Shown: positions 1-11,637 of the stretch, piece after piece
Numbering within the stretch: position 1 is the stretch's first letter
Layout: each line of letters opens with the position of its first letter
DNA from: Adineta steineri
Taxonomy: Eukaryota > Rotifera > Eurotatoria > Adinetida > Adinetidae
Reading direction: 5' to 3'
Length of the DNA: 64,000 bases
Assembly (NCBI GenBank): GCA_905250115.1
Contig: CAJNOI010000021.1
Coordinates: 124,001-188,000, forward strand
The notes under the pieces: model-generated
The model's input: only the letters and a program-made list of their open reading frames with translations
What the model was told of the DNA's origin: nothing
Databases searched by the model: none
Program-made: the position numbers and the translations under genes

Positions 1-496
1 AAAGAATAAAAAATGTGGTTGGAATTCGGCTTCAAAGATTTCGGACTTATTAAATTAGTAGTTAGCCATTTGTACTAGTTACAATTAATAGGTTGGAGTT
101 GTATTTTGACATATGCTTGTAAGTTTAATTTCTTTCTCTATTGAATGTTCATCGACATACCATAAAAGTATATATTAGGGATTTGTGGTAATTTAAAATC
201 TTCATGCTTATCAATCTCGGCTATGATTCTTCCTTTTTAATTAGTAAAATACGCAGTACTCTAATGACTAATAGTTCTCTTACAACATATAATTCTTTGA
301 AACACAATGCGAGAAAATGTATTGAAAATTTTTACATCATAAAGTCGTTAGGTTATATAAGTTAATGACTTTATGAGAATAGTTATTAGTGATACGTTCG
401 ATTTTTATATCTATGCGTCTTTCGTGGTAGATGTGTGAAAGTTTATTACTTTTTTTTTCGTATATTTAAAACTTGCAATCAAGTATTTTAACTAAC
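1..496 (-). other. Intron of the SCFD1-like gene, no exon visible
   Basis: The last visible SCFD1 exon ends at a good donor (GTTAGT on the minus strand) at 496. No reading frame resembling the rest of the Sly1 protein was found from there to the window edge. This is either a long intron or the gene is broken here. The introns within the visible part of this gene are only 50-70 bp, so this one is unusually long. Confidence 0.5.
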
Positions 497-1647
497 CTTA
501 AAGCTCCTGTAGCCATTGAATCCGTTGAAAATAAACTATTTCGAGAATCACGTAGATTTTCTCGTAATTTCTTATCAAGTTTCTAAATATTAAAATAAAT
601 AATAAATATCTGTTTATTTATTTAATAACTAATAACATACTTGTCCTATAATTTCTGCAAATTCACCTTTTGAACACCGGATAATTGGTACTGAACCTAA
701 ATTTAAATCATATAAAATCTTAATTCTAATAAAAAAGTAAAATTTTCTTTCATACCGAGTGTTACACATACGGAAAAGAGACTATCAACAATTGCCCCCG
801 TAATTTCATTCATATCCTCATCACGCATCTGTGGACGATTAAGTGCTAAAAATTTAATATTTATTTATATATTCTTAAAATTTTATTTTTTATGTACCAT
901 AATAAGAGACACTATCTCTTCCTGTTTGTCGTAAACAAAATAATTCATCTTCCAATGTAATAAAATCGAGATATTGATCATAAATCTATAGATATTCAAT
1001 AATGAATAAAAGAAAATCTAATGTTTCTTTTACTTTTGTAATATTTTGCTGAGAATTAGATTCAAGTGCAGCTGTAGCTAAATCTTCGAGAAGATCACGT
1101 GGAATCGGTGCAATAAAATTTAAATAATATGATTCATATAAACCTTCAGATAAATCCTATATTGTCAATATTTATATATGATCATAAATTTTATATGTAA
1201 AATATTTTTTTACTTTTCCTATACGAGTTATATTATCTCTTGTTGGCATAATAAAATAAACAGCAGCAACTTCATCAACTGGTCCACGATCAGATTTTAA
1301 TGAACTAGAGAAAAATAATATTCTTATTAATCTTTTCTTTCGTTAAATTTTCAAAATATTTACACATGAAGTGTTACACCTAAATCACGAAGTTCTTTTA
1401 CAGTAAGTAATGGTCCGATAATATCTTGACCAAGTTCATCATAAACTAGAACTTTCCAAGCTAAATCTCCTCCAGGAGATTTTAATAGAGTCGATGGAGA
1501 CGTATTAAGATTGAGCATTTGTTTAAGAGTAGCTAGAAATATGAAGAATTATTTTTTTTTTCGATATGAAAATATGTTTTTATTTGTAAAAAACGAACCG
1601 ATGTGACGATCTCTTAAAGACAATGGTGCGATCGATTGAGTAGTCAT
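497..1647 (-). CDS. SCFD1: SCFD1/Sly1-like Sec1/Munc18 vesicle-fusion protein, 5' part only
   Basis: This is the N-terminal third of a Sec1/Munc18 (SM) protein of the Sly1 class, which binds syntaxin-5-type SNAREs in ER-Golgi transport. The start MTTQSIAPLSLRDRHI leads through short introns into LKQMLNLN, then WKVLVYDELGQDIIGPLL, VKELRDLGVTLHV, AAVYFIMPT, ESYYLNFIAPI, QYLDFITLEDELF, GSVPIIRCSKGEFAE and KLDKKLRENLRDSRNSLF. These follow the order of animal SCFD1. Exon 1 is 1599-1647 and exon 2 about 1364-1532, and further exons run down to 497. The remaining two thirds of the usual roughly 640-residue protein lie beyond the left edge. The family call is firm; completeness of the gene cannot be judged. 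Confidence 0.88.
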
Positions 1648-2147
1648 TTTAAAATGATTAATAGGAAATTGATGAGCGACACGATACAAATAATGGTGAT
1701 GCTGGCAAAGCTAACCGATTCGAAAATGAATGAATCACTGACTTTATTTATTTGATACTGATATTTATCCATTAATATTTTAGCATAATTCTAGAGGGCG
1801 CTATAAGGCACTCTATTGAACTATATTGCAGCGAGTGCAATTTTTATTCTTATCAGTATACTGGTTGAACTCTATATAAAGATAGATTTGTATTAACTGT
1901 TAATGTGAATGACTTGATAGCGGTTATTATCCTTTTATAATATGCGCTATGAGAATGACGATATGCTGGTATTTTTTTGTATAAATCTTTGTGTGTGAAA
2001 AAATATAGAACATTTCTGGAAGTCAATGAAATGAATGATTTATTTAATTTCAAGTTTAATACAAACATATAATAAATAAAGTCTCTGTTTATGAAATCTG
2101 TTTTTAAATTTTTATCACAAAAAAATAATAAATATAAAAACTCGTAA
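1648..2147. other. Intergenic spacer between PMS2 3' end and SCFD1 start
   Basis: This 500-bp AT-rich spacer between two same-strand genes holds no supported gene. It presumably contains the 3' UTR of PMS2 and the promoter or 5' UTR of SCFD1. No splice acceptor sits directly next to the SCFD1 ATG, unlike at PMS2. Confidence 0.5.
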
Positions 2148-5100
2148 TTAAAATGAATGATAATCATCAGTAAGAAAGCCATTCGTAGCTTCAGTAAGAT
2201 TAGATACATGTCGAATTGTAGGTCGTCCATGTGGACAATTCTATAGAGAAAAGAAATTTTAAGATTATATCATCATGTATATATTTATTTGATTTACCCA
2301 TGGTTTAGCTAATTGTGCAAGATGTCGAACAACATTTATCATTTGTTTTTTTGTTAAATCAGTTCCAATCATAATTGACATACGACAAGCTTTAGAAGCG
2401 AATACTTTTCGTAAACGAGATGATTCATAATGTTCTTCTTGACGTGAGTGTTGGCTTGTATCAGTTAAATGTGAAAGTATTTCATCAATTTCATCAATAC
2501 CAAATACACATGAATGAGCACCTGATATCGTTGGATATGCATGTACACGACAACGACGATCAATACGAGATTCATTTTCATCAATTTCAATATCAAATCT
2601 AAAATAAAAAAGGTATATATTTTTATATTTCCTAAGTTTTGATTTTATATGAATTACCCAAGACGAGTGAATAGATCGATATGTTGTTGAAGAAGAACTT
2701 GTCGTGATGGATCAAGTGGAATTGTTTTAGGATGAAGAAGTGGTTGTCGACTAACAATTGTTTGATCATAAAGACGATGAAAATTATAGATTTCATCAGC
2801 TGCATGTTGATCAACAATAAATAATTGAGATGAATGATCAACAAGTGTAACAAGAATGAAACCACGATTAAATTGTCCGATTATTGACATTCTATGAAAT
2901 TATAATTGAAGAAAGAAAGAAAGAAATAATTAACATCAGACAAACCTTTCAAAATCAGTTTTATTAATTTGTCGTCTTAATTCATCTTCAGCTTCTTCAT
3001 TTTGATCTTCTCCAATGTGAATATTAAAATGATGATTTGATATAGATGATGATATATCAGTTTTTTCAGCCATTAATTGATATTTTTCTTTAAGTTTATT
3101 CATATTAAATTTAACTTTAATTTCACATGATTTATATGATGTTACTTGCTAGAAATAAAATATAAGGTAATATTACTATCATTTTAGGCTTGTCCGAATT
3201 TTGTCAGTTGGCGAATGTCCAGTGTGCATTCATTATTCTTTAAAAACGGTATCATAACAACCCTTAGAGATTTTAAGCCTTCTGGCCATCCTCGTAACTG
3301 TACAACGAAAAAATGGTACTAGGTGTTTTGGACACAACTTTGAAAACGTCTGAACTTTGTTTTCGAGAGTAGTGCAACTTGTCGATTACACAAAGCAGAT
3401 TACTATGTCTTGATTTCGTGTATATAAAGAATAAATGGAAGTGTTGAGAATTTAAAATCAATCCCCACAGCAATGATTAATATCTATAGGAACTCTGTTA
3501 TAGTTACGGAAATTTGCTGTCGATTTTATATGAATTTAACATCAGATATTGACTTACAATACTTTTCAGTTCTTCAACAGGTTTTGGTTTTTCTTTGGCA
3601 ATTGGTGTTGATGTATACATTTGTAAATCATGATCAACAGAAATTCTTATTTCTTCACTTTCTTCATCGTTTTGTTTAAGTTGTTTAACTTTATCTAAAA
3701 AATCTTTTTTCGATGGACTACCATGAAGTAAAGTTTTATCATGTGGATCATCATCCTCATCGTTAACATCATCATCGTCATCAACACTGCATTCTTCATT
3801 TTTAGTATCTGAATGATTATTATGTTTCACAATATCATGTGATTCAAATGTAAATAATGCTCGATCTTGTGTCGATAAACTTGGTGACAATGATGGAGTT
3901 GATTTTTCACTACGAATCTAAATAAATCTATATATTAATAGAAGAAATAATTTCAAATAGTATACCGTAGTAAAAGGACAAGAAAATTTTGATAAAGGAT
4001 TACTAGTAGTCAATACTGGTATATCATGTGACTAAATAAAAGAAATTTTATGTCTTAATTAAATAAATATATGTATTATTATCCTACAGTTTTTTTAACA
4101 AAACGTTCAATTTTCATTTGTTTTGTTGGTGGTGTTGGAATATCATTATTCGTTTCTGCTGTTTCTTGTTGTCTTTTATTTGATGAAACATAAACATTAC
4201 TACTTGATTCAAATAATTTATTAAGAATAAGACGAATTTGATCACACATATTGGATAAATGTTCAACAAAAACAGTTCGTTTATCCGGTGTACAATTAAT
4301 ATCAAGTGTACTTCGATCAAGTACTTCAATACTCAATGCAACTAGTGGATATTGATTGGGATTAAAATGTCGATAGATATCATTTATTGTTCGTAAGAAT
4401 GGTGCACAATCTATAGGTCGATTATTAACATAAAGATATTGTCGATCTGCTGACGAACGACCACAACCATGTTGAGGTCGAGAAATATAACCATCAAACT
4501 AAACAAACGATGTAAAAATTGTTTTTTTGTATTTACTAATTTACTTTAAATTCTTTATCTTCATCATCATTATTATCCTCAATATGTATAATACTCTCAA
4601 GTATTTTTTGTCCAAATATTTGTGCTAATGTATCTTTTAATGAACTTGATGGAGTTAATGTTAATAATGGATGTGAAGGTGGATGATTATCAGCTGATGA
4701 TGAAATTTGAAAAAATTGGATTTGTCGTGATATAATTGCAAATGATTGTATAATATTTAATGCTTGAGAAAATTCACGTTTTGAATGTGATTGTAATTCA
4801 GTACGACGAACAGGAAAACGATTAAATAATGAACGAATTGATACAGTTGTACCAATCTATATAATATCAACATTATTCGAATTAAATTTAAAATAAAAAC
4901 TAAATTTGTACTTCTCGAGGAAAGGGAGTACGTGAAATAACTTGACCTTCACCATCGAATATTAATTTTGTTCCTATAGATGCAGATGCATGACGTGTAA
5001 GAATTGTTACATCACTAAATAATAATATTATTTTCCTTTTCAGAAAATTAATGAATATATATATACGCATAAATACAAATTGATGATAAAGCTTCGCCAC

Positions 5101-5465
5101 GAAATCCGTATGTATTGACAGTTTCAAGATCTTCGAATTGACTTAATTTTGATGTATGATATCGAAGTCCTGAACAAAAAAGAAATATTTTTTTTTCAAT
5201 ATTAAAATGAAATTTTTTTCTATAAACCAATTTTTTCAAAATCATGTTCAGCAATTCCATCGCCATTATCAGTAAGTTCAATAAGATCTGCACCATGTGC
5301 AATAAATGTTAATTGTAAACGTGTACTATGTGCATCAAGACTATTTTCGATTAATTCTTTAACACATGATGCAACACTAACACAAACTTGACCGGCACAT
5401 AAACGATGACGTGTCGTTCCAGCTAATGGACGAATTTGTGCTGGTCGAAGATCTTCTTCATCCAT
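2148..5465 (-). CDS. PMS2: PMS2-type MutL homologue, DNA mismatch repair
   Basis: PMS2 pairs with MLH1 to form MutL-alpha, which nicks DNA during nuclear mismatch repair. The N-terminal GHKL ATPase motifs are intact: [12 protein letters not shown] (motif I), DNGDGI (motif II) and TYGFRGEAL (motif III). The transducer domain follows ([35 protein letters not shown]). A poorly conserved acidic linker (3558-3890) leads to the C-terminal nuclease and dimerisation domain: [32 protein letters not shown] and [11 protein letters not shown]. The last Glu of DQHA(X)2E(X)4E is replaced by His. A QPLL motif stands where human PMS2 has its PCNA-contacting QRLI. The start at 5465 is supported by an acceptor AG directly before the ATG. 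Introns are about 50 bp except one of roughly 400 bp (3151-3557). RCCD1 lies 42 bp upstream on the same strand. Confidence 0.92.
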
Positions 5466-5489
5466 CTGAAAAGAAAAAGAAAAAAGACT
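5466..5489 (-). promoter_or_regulatory. Probable trans-splice acceptor directly before PMS2 ATG
   Basis: Read on the minus strand this is a nearly pure pyrimidine tract ending in TTTTCAG, with the AG touching the PMS2 start codon. Only 42 bp separate the RCCD1 stop from this ATG, leaving no room for a conventional promoter. The simplest reading is a spliced-leader acceptor in an operon-like pair; trans-splicing is known in rotifers. Use of the site is inferred. Confidence 0.6.
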
Positions 5490-5507
5490 TGTATTTTTTG
5501 ATTAAAT

Positions 5508-6514
5508 TTAATGAATAATTGAAAAAGTAAACCAAGATAAACAATAAACTGAAGTTCTTTTTTCAATAGAAAATGATGGTAAACTTCCTAATTGTCCATG
5601 TTTATTCGAACCACATAACCATACATAATCATTTGCACCAATAAAAGCACTATGTCTTGCACCTGCAGATATATATGTACAATCGATATCTATTGGTATA
5701 CAAGTAACAAGTGTTGGATCACAAAATACACCTCCGATATCATCGTTATCAGACGATTCAAGACCAAGAGCACCATCATTATTCCAACCCCATGACATGG
5801 CTGATCCATCCGAAAAAAGAGCTAAAAACCAAAAACAAAATGAAGACGATTAACTATCAAAGAATAATTTATTCTACCTAATGAATGCCATCCACCAGCA
5901 GCTATATCAATAACATTATTAGATAATGATTCAATATGTGTAGGTTGAAAACATGGTTCAAGATCTCCTTGACCAAGTGCACCATGAAGACCATTTCCAT
6001 AAGAAAAAACTCGTCCATCAGATAGTAAAATTAACATATGTTCTTTTCCGCTACATAATTTGATAATTTTTGAATCAAATGACCATCGATCATTGTTTAA
6101 TGAATATATTTGTGATTTGTATGCAATAAATATAGTTCCATTATCAAGAGAACATAGATGAATTTTTTCATTAATATCAAATGATTCAATTATTAAACTT
6201 TGTTCTTGTTGTTGAGAAGGTATTGAACATATTTTTAATTCATTAGGATTATCTAATGAATGATAAATATAAATAATTCGATCAATTGTTGATGTTAAAG
6301 CAAGAATCGAATTTGGAATATTAATTGTAGTATATAAATTATTGAATTCTTCTTTAAGAAGAATAGAAGAAAGATCATAGATCGTTAAAATACTATTTGA
6401 TGCTAATACTAATTGACGATAAGTAGCTGCAATAAATAAATGAGAAAGATCGATTTTTTCATCGATATTAATATGTATTTGTTTATCATGATTTAATAGA
6501 TAAAGATGAGACAT
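5508..6514 (-). CDS. RCCD1: RCCD1-like protein with RCC1-type beta-propeller repeats
   Basis: A 316-residue protein encoded by two exons (5878-6514 and 5508-5821). The N-terminal half is divergent. The second half carries RCC1-type repeats: SGKEHMLILLSDGRVFSYG, GLHGALGQGDLEP, DIAAGGWHSLG, AMSWGWNNDGALGL, ISAGARHSAFI and WLCGSNKHGQLG. The layout (propeller blades confined to the C-terminal half, with AAGGWHS followed by WGWN) resembles vertebrate RCCD1. In mammals RCCD1 partners the JmjC protein KDM8 and acts in chromosome segregation and chromatin. Other small RCC1-repeat proteins cannot be fully excluded. It lies 42 bp upstream of PMS2 and is a plausible first cistron of a two-gene transcript. 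Confidence 0.72.
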
Positions 6515-7686
6515 TGAAAAGTAAAGACTTCTAATATAATCGATTCTTTTTCGATGAAATTTACATTGGTTAACATTACTATTCTTTACATGTCAAATCC
6601 GGCAGGTGTCGCAATTTCACGTTTTTCCTAACAAAAACTATTTGTAAATGAAAATATTCTTATATATATATATAAGACAATATGTACTTGCATAACATCC
6701 TTGCAAGTATATAACACAAGGCAGAAGAAAACAAATTTTTGTTTCAAAAGAAAATTATATATGTTGTAAATTATGACAATAAATTTCCTACAAAAAGGTA
6801 TCTATTGTATTAGATCTGTCGTTTATGTGTACATAACACACATTATGAAAAGAGACATAACTGATTAGAAAAAGATTTCAAACGATATTGAGGGTAGGCG
6901 TGTTTGTGTAGTAAGAGAAAAGAATGACTTATACACTCACATATATCCTCAAATCCGTTTACTTTAAAATATGGTGTGTATATTTGTCGAACAATGTCGC
7001 AGAGTGGAGATAAGGAACTTGTACTTGCCCGTCATTTCTGAAAAATTACATCTGTAAACACATGACCGGACTGTCTATAAGACTGAAATATTGCAAAGCT
7101 CCACCAAAAGCAAAAAATATAGTAATTGGTGCAAAACGAAAACGAGACAGATCATCTAAAGTTAAAAAAGTTTTGATCAATCAGTAATTTTTCTGTTATT
7201 GAAATATAAATTTATTCTTGCTCAAATATATATCTATTACTGCAGTTTAATCAATTAATTATTATCCATTCCGTAATATATAATTGCTGAAAAACATTTT
7301 TTTATCGCTCAAAAATTATTGCTAATTTATATTTTTTGATTACTGTTCACTTCAACTTACAAATTATCCAAATAAATGCTAGTCAAAAAATATTATATAT
7401 TGAAAGAAGCGTTTCGTAACATCGTATTGATTACTTATTTCTAATATCTACGAAATTAATATGATATTTTCAATGCTCTTTTATCTATCTGAATCTGACA
7501 TTTACTTTATAGATAAAAAAAATCCGTATCTTCGCTTATTTTTATTAGCAACTGACAAAACTCTACATATGTACGTTTCTACTAATGTTGTTCATTCTTA
7601 TATTTGAATAACTGTAATATAAAATATATAGACAATTTATTTTACAGATTCATATAAGAATTTTTAATTCGATCCTACGTTTTGTT
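6515..7686. other. Intergenic region with one weak exon candidate
   Basis: AT-rich, with no complete gene. On the minus strand 7046-7155 follows a T-rich acceptor and reads 35 open codons including RFRFAPITIFFAFGGALQYF before a stop. This is hydrophobic and coding-like, but no partner exon was found. Otherwise nothing recognisable. Confidence 0.4.
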
Positions 7687-8611
7687 TTAAACAGTTGGTA
7701 ATATTGTTATTAATGGTTTAAATTGCCAAAGTATAACTAAACAACAAGCACATTCAGCAAGAAATTCAAATCCAGTACTAATTTGATCACATAAACGGCA
7801 TTGATGATTAACAAAATATAACCATTCATTAACAACACTTATTGTAATAAAAACAACAAAAAGCCAAAGTGCCCATTTTAATCGAAGTGTAAATAAATGA
7901 TAATAAACCGAAATAAAATCGTATAAAATAAATAAACTTATATTAGCTACTGTTCTTTTAATAAGATCTTCTTGAGCAAATATAGGTACAAGTATAGCTA
8001 AAATAACTTCAAGACGTGATATAACATTGAATAAAGCTTTATGTTGAATACATATAAGTGGACTATATGAACGAATTTTATAAATACATATCGAACTAAT
8101 AAATATTGTATCTTGTATTGTTCGTAATGCAAATATACATTGATGAAAAATATTTTTTTCATAATGATGATAAATAAAATAAACAATATTACCTCCAGTC
8201 TTAAAATATGAAAAATATATTTATTTTTTTTCGAAATATCTTTACTTTAAATATCCATATAATTATATGATAGAGATACGTATAAATATGTGTAATTGTT
8301 TTTGAATGACATTCAAGATGTGTATAAAATTGAAGGAAATAGAATATATGAAGAATAGTACTTGATAAACCAGCATATGTATTATGTACTTGTAATTGCC
8401 ATATAGCATCTATTTGATAAGTAAGTACAGCAGTTATTGGTAGAATAGTCATTGCAATACGTAAGAAAATATCTGATTTAAATACATGTGATGCAACTTC
8501 ATCTGAATGTGTAGAAATAGATGAAGAATCTGAACGAGGTAAATAGACTGGTACTAAAAAATTGAGAACAATAAAAACTTAAAATTAAGATAGATTTTTA
8601 CATGGTTGCAT
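7687..8611 (-). CDS. Multi-pass membrane protein, Frag1/DRAM/Sfk1 (PGAP2-like) family
   Basis: Three exons. The first is tiny (MQP plus one base), and choosing the ATG at 8611 is the only way to keep frame into exon 2 (PVYLPRSDSSS...). The protein has about six hydrophobic segments. Two stretches align by eye with the PGAP2/FRAG1 family: LFNVISRLEVILAILVPIFA followed by QEDL, matching the family pattern LNxxxNxxENLALLxLxxxSSxED, and LWLFVVFITISVV...CDQISTGFEFLAE, matching LFxINFISxxxA...CxxGxYTxFAxLEY. PGAP2 remodels GPI-anchor lipids in the Golgi, while DRAM relatives act in lysosomes. The family is a moderately supported call; the exact member is not. It lies 372 bp downstream of the KEAP1-like gene on the same strand. 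Confidence 0.5.
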
Positions 8612-8983
8612 ACTGGCGACATTCGAATTGATTTAAATTACATAGTAACCAATAAATTATGAGTCATTGTTAAATAATCAAAATTTTATTGTATACTGCA
8701 AGACTGTAGAGATACGAATCGAACTACGATCTCATCTCAATTAAGTTTACAAAAAAAATATTTATTAATAAATTTAGCTCGTTTAAATATTGGAAAAATA
8801 TAAAATAAAACAATGAGAATTATACTAATAAAGTCACTATTGAAATTTAATTTCATATAGTTTTAAAAAATACAAATATTTGAGTAACATTTTATTTTTT
8901 ATTTTTTTTCTTTAAAGATGCATGTACAAACTGCAATAAAAAAATATAAACTAGATTTCCTCCTTTATATATATGTATATGTA
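8612..8983. other. Spacer between KEAP1-like 3' end and PGAP2-like start
   Basis: AT-rich 372-bp spacer between two minus-strand genes. No gene, structured RNA or repeat was seen. It should contain the KEAP1-like 3' UTR. Confidence 0.45.
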
Positions 8984-11191
8984 TTATTCGTCATCGCAAC
9001 ATAATGATGGTTCAACAGTCAGTGCACTACCATGACCACTTCGTTCACGGGTTAATGGTGTTCCATAAGTCCATTCGTCTTTTTCAGGATCATAAACTTC
9101 AACGACAGATGAGAAATTCTTTCCGTCATAACCACCTTAATAGAAAAAAAAACAATAATAGAAAAAAAGACATAATTGAAATCAATATAATTTACCTAAA
9201 GCAAAAAGACATTTATCTAATGTAACACAACTAAGTGCTGATCGACGACAATTCATTGGTTTTACATATGACCATTGCTGTGTAATTGTATCATAGCGTT
9301 CAACAACGTCAAGTTGCATTGATCCATCAATATTATCAGATGCATAACCTCCAACAACATATATACATTCGGCAAGTGGAGCAGCTGCTGCACCAGATCG
9401 ACCACATAAAAGTGATGGTTCACGTTTCCATGAATTCGTATCTGGATTATACGATTCAACTTCAGCTAATCGTCGATGTCCATCAAAACCACCAATAGCA
9501 TATAAAAGTCGACTATGTGTACATACAGCAAGACCAATACGTCCAACATGCATTGAAGCTACTTCTACCCATGGTTCCAAATCTGGTGATAACGTAAATC
9601 GTTCAACAGATGAATGTATTTGTTGTCCATTTGAACCGCCAACAGCATAGATACATCTATCAATTGCACCGACACCAAGACGATTTCGAGGATATACCAT
9701 TTGTGGCATTGATGTCCATTTATTCATAAATGGATCATAACGTTCAACATCACGACAATCTTTATTTTCGTTTCTATACAAAAAAAAGTGATTATTAATA
9801 TCAACTAAATAAAATCTTTTTATTTACTTTGTATTATGTCGCCCACCTATCACATAAACTCTCATTTGAAGTGAAACAACACCAACACCACTTCTTGGTG
9901 TTTGTAAATCTGCACAACGTTTCCATTTTTGTGTTTCTAAGAAATAACATTCCATTGTATTTATTGATTGATTATAATAACCACCGGCACAATCTAAATA
10001 AACAATAAAATAAATATTTCCTAATTTCTATTCTAAAACATACAAATAACAAGTGGTTTAACTGGTGCTCGATGTGGTGGTAAACGACAATAACGATGTG
10101 ATGTAAGTTTTTCATGAACATTTGATAAATATTCTCGGCAAACTTTCATATCAGGTTGTGCAAAATCAGAACAATTCATAACACCACGAAGAAATGATGG
10201 ATCAAGAAATTGAAGACGAATACAAGGTAATATCTCAGCTAGTTCAGCACGCCGATTACATGGATCATGTCGAACCCATTGCATAGCTGCCTAAATAATA
10301 CAAAAAAGAACAAATTATAATTCGTACAACAACAAAAAAAAAAGTCAAAGATCTTCTTACATTATAAACAATTGATTCACATTTAACTTTAACCTTATCA
10401 TCTTTAATCATTGAACATAAATCACCGAAATTTAATGAAAGAAATTCTTCATGCCGTACAACTTCTTCGAAATGTTCATGTATATAATGTTCAGCTGCTT
10501 CAATTAATGGATAACATAAATATTGTTTACCATATAATAATAATCCCACACAATTCGATGGATGTAACTGTTCACGAAGATATGCAACACAGAGTTCAAT
10601 CAGTTCATCGAGTAATAATGGAAGTGAACAAGTTAAAACCGGCATCACCTAATATGCAAAAAAAAAAGAAAATTTTTTAAATAAGCATTTTACTTAAATC
10701 ATAAGACGTGAGAATATAATTTTTGCCTTAAAGTTATCATATACTTCAAAGAGATTATTACATACCATTTTATCATTGAGTTGAACTTGTGATGTATAAA
10801 TAAAATCTAGTATTACATTTAATGCAAATGTACAAGGTATTGATTTTGTAATATCAATATCTGCTGTTGTATTTGCTTCGATATTACCAATACCTCCAAA
10901 CATGGAAGCAAAATAAGGTGATGCTGATGCTAAAACAACTCTATGTGCTGGATGTCGTATACCATTAACACATAGAACAACATCACAAAACCGTTCTTCT
11001 TTTCGATACTGTTGCATAATATCTAATAATCGAGCAGAGCGCTCAGTTTTGTATTTATAAACACGATCTGTACCCATTGATAGCTTCATTACATATTTTC
11101 CCATATCCAATTCGCTTAGGTCACTCATCGAAAGAAGTCCATCAAGTTCGTCTGCATCATTACTATCTTGTTGAGAATGCCCGTTTAGCAT
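8984..11191 (-). CDS. KEAP1: KEAP1-like BTB-BACK-Kelch protein, CUL3 adaptor
   Basis: Six exons (10766-11191, 10361-10648, 10044-10290, 9828-9993, 9196-9773, 8984-9135) join in frame to 618 residues, close to human KEAP1 (624). The BTB domain holds CDVVLCVNGIRHPAHRVVLA and the BACK domain REQLHPSNCVGLLLYGKQ. Six Kelch blades run from YCAGGYYNQS to the final RSGHGSALTVEP. KEAP1 recruits NRF2-type factors to CUL3 for ubiquitination and senses electrophiles. Residues that contact the NRF2 ETGE motif in human KEAP1 appear kept: Tyr and RSG in blade 1, RHN for R380/N382, PRNR for N414/R415, and GRSG at R483. Two pocket serines look replaced by Val. In the intervening region two Cys align near C288 and C297, while C273 appears to be Leu. 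Kelch-like relatives are the alternative, but the local matches favour KEAP1. Confidence 0.82.
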
Positions 11192-11637
11192 GACAATGCC
11201 TTTTATTATTGCTTAAAATTCAATATAGAAGAACGAAAAGAAAATTTTTTGCACTTGTCATCATTACGATACAAAAAGCTAGGTCATAACTGTCAACGCT
11301 AGCCGTAACTTTTACTTGATTGCATAGAATAAATTTACTAATCATATACTTCTATATATTTATTTCCGTTGTAAGAGGTCGCACATATCCGATTGAATAA
11401 TAGTAAAATATATTTTTTTATAACGATACAATTTTAAATTGTCATATTCATAGTAAACGAAATAAAATAAATTATTCGTGATATAGCAAAAAAACACGCC
11501 ATGTTATTTTACTATTATTATATCTCAATATTTGTTATCGAAAGAAAGAAGAGTTTTGTATGTTTATCATTTAATTCTATGTAGTGATTCATTTCTATTG
11601 TTATCATATAACACATAAAAAAAAGACAGAACAAATA
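11192..11637. promoter_or_regulatory. Divergent intergenic region, candidate bidirectional promoter
   Basis: The KEAP1-like gene leaves to the left and the small membrane-protein gene to the right, so this roughly 450-bp stretch must hold both 5' ends. It is AT-rich with no TATA-like or NRF2-type element that could be assigned confidently. Confidence 0.35.

Noticed and set aside
1853..2230. 125-residue minus frame at the PMS2 3' end
   Set aside because: Wrong-frame reading through the last PMS2 exon into its 3' UTR; the PMS2 frame ends at 2148.
3473..3679. Plus frame opposite the PMS2 linker
   Set aside because: Shadow of the acidic linker exon and intron; low-quality composition.
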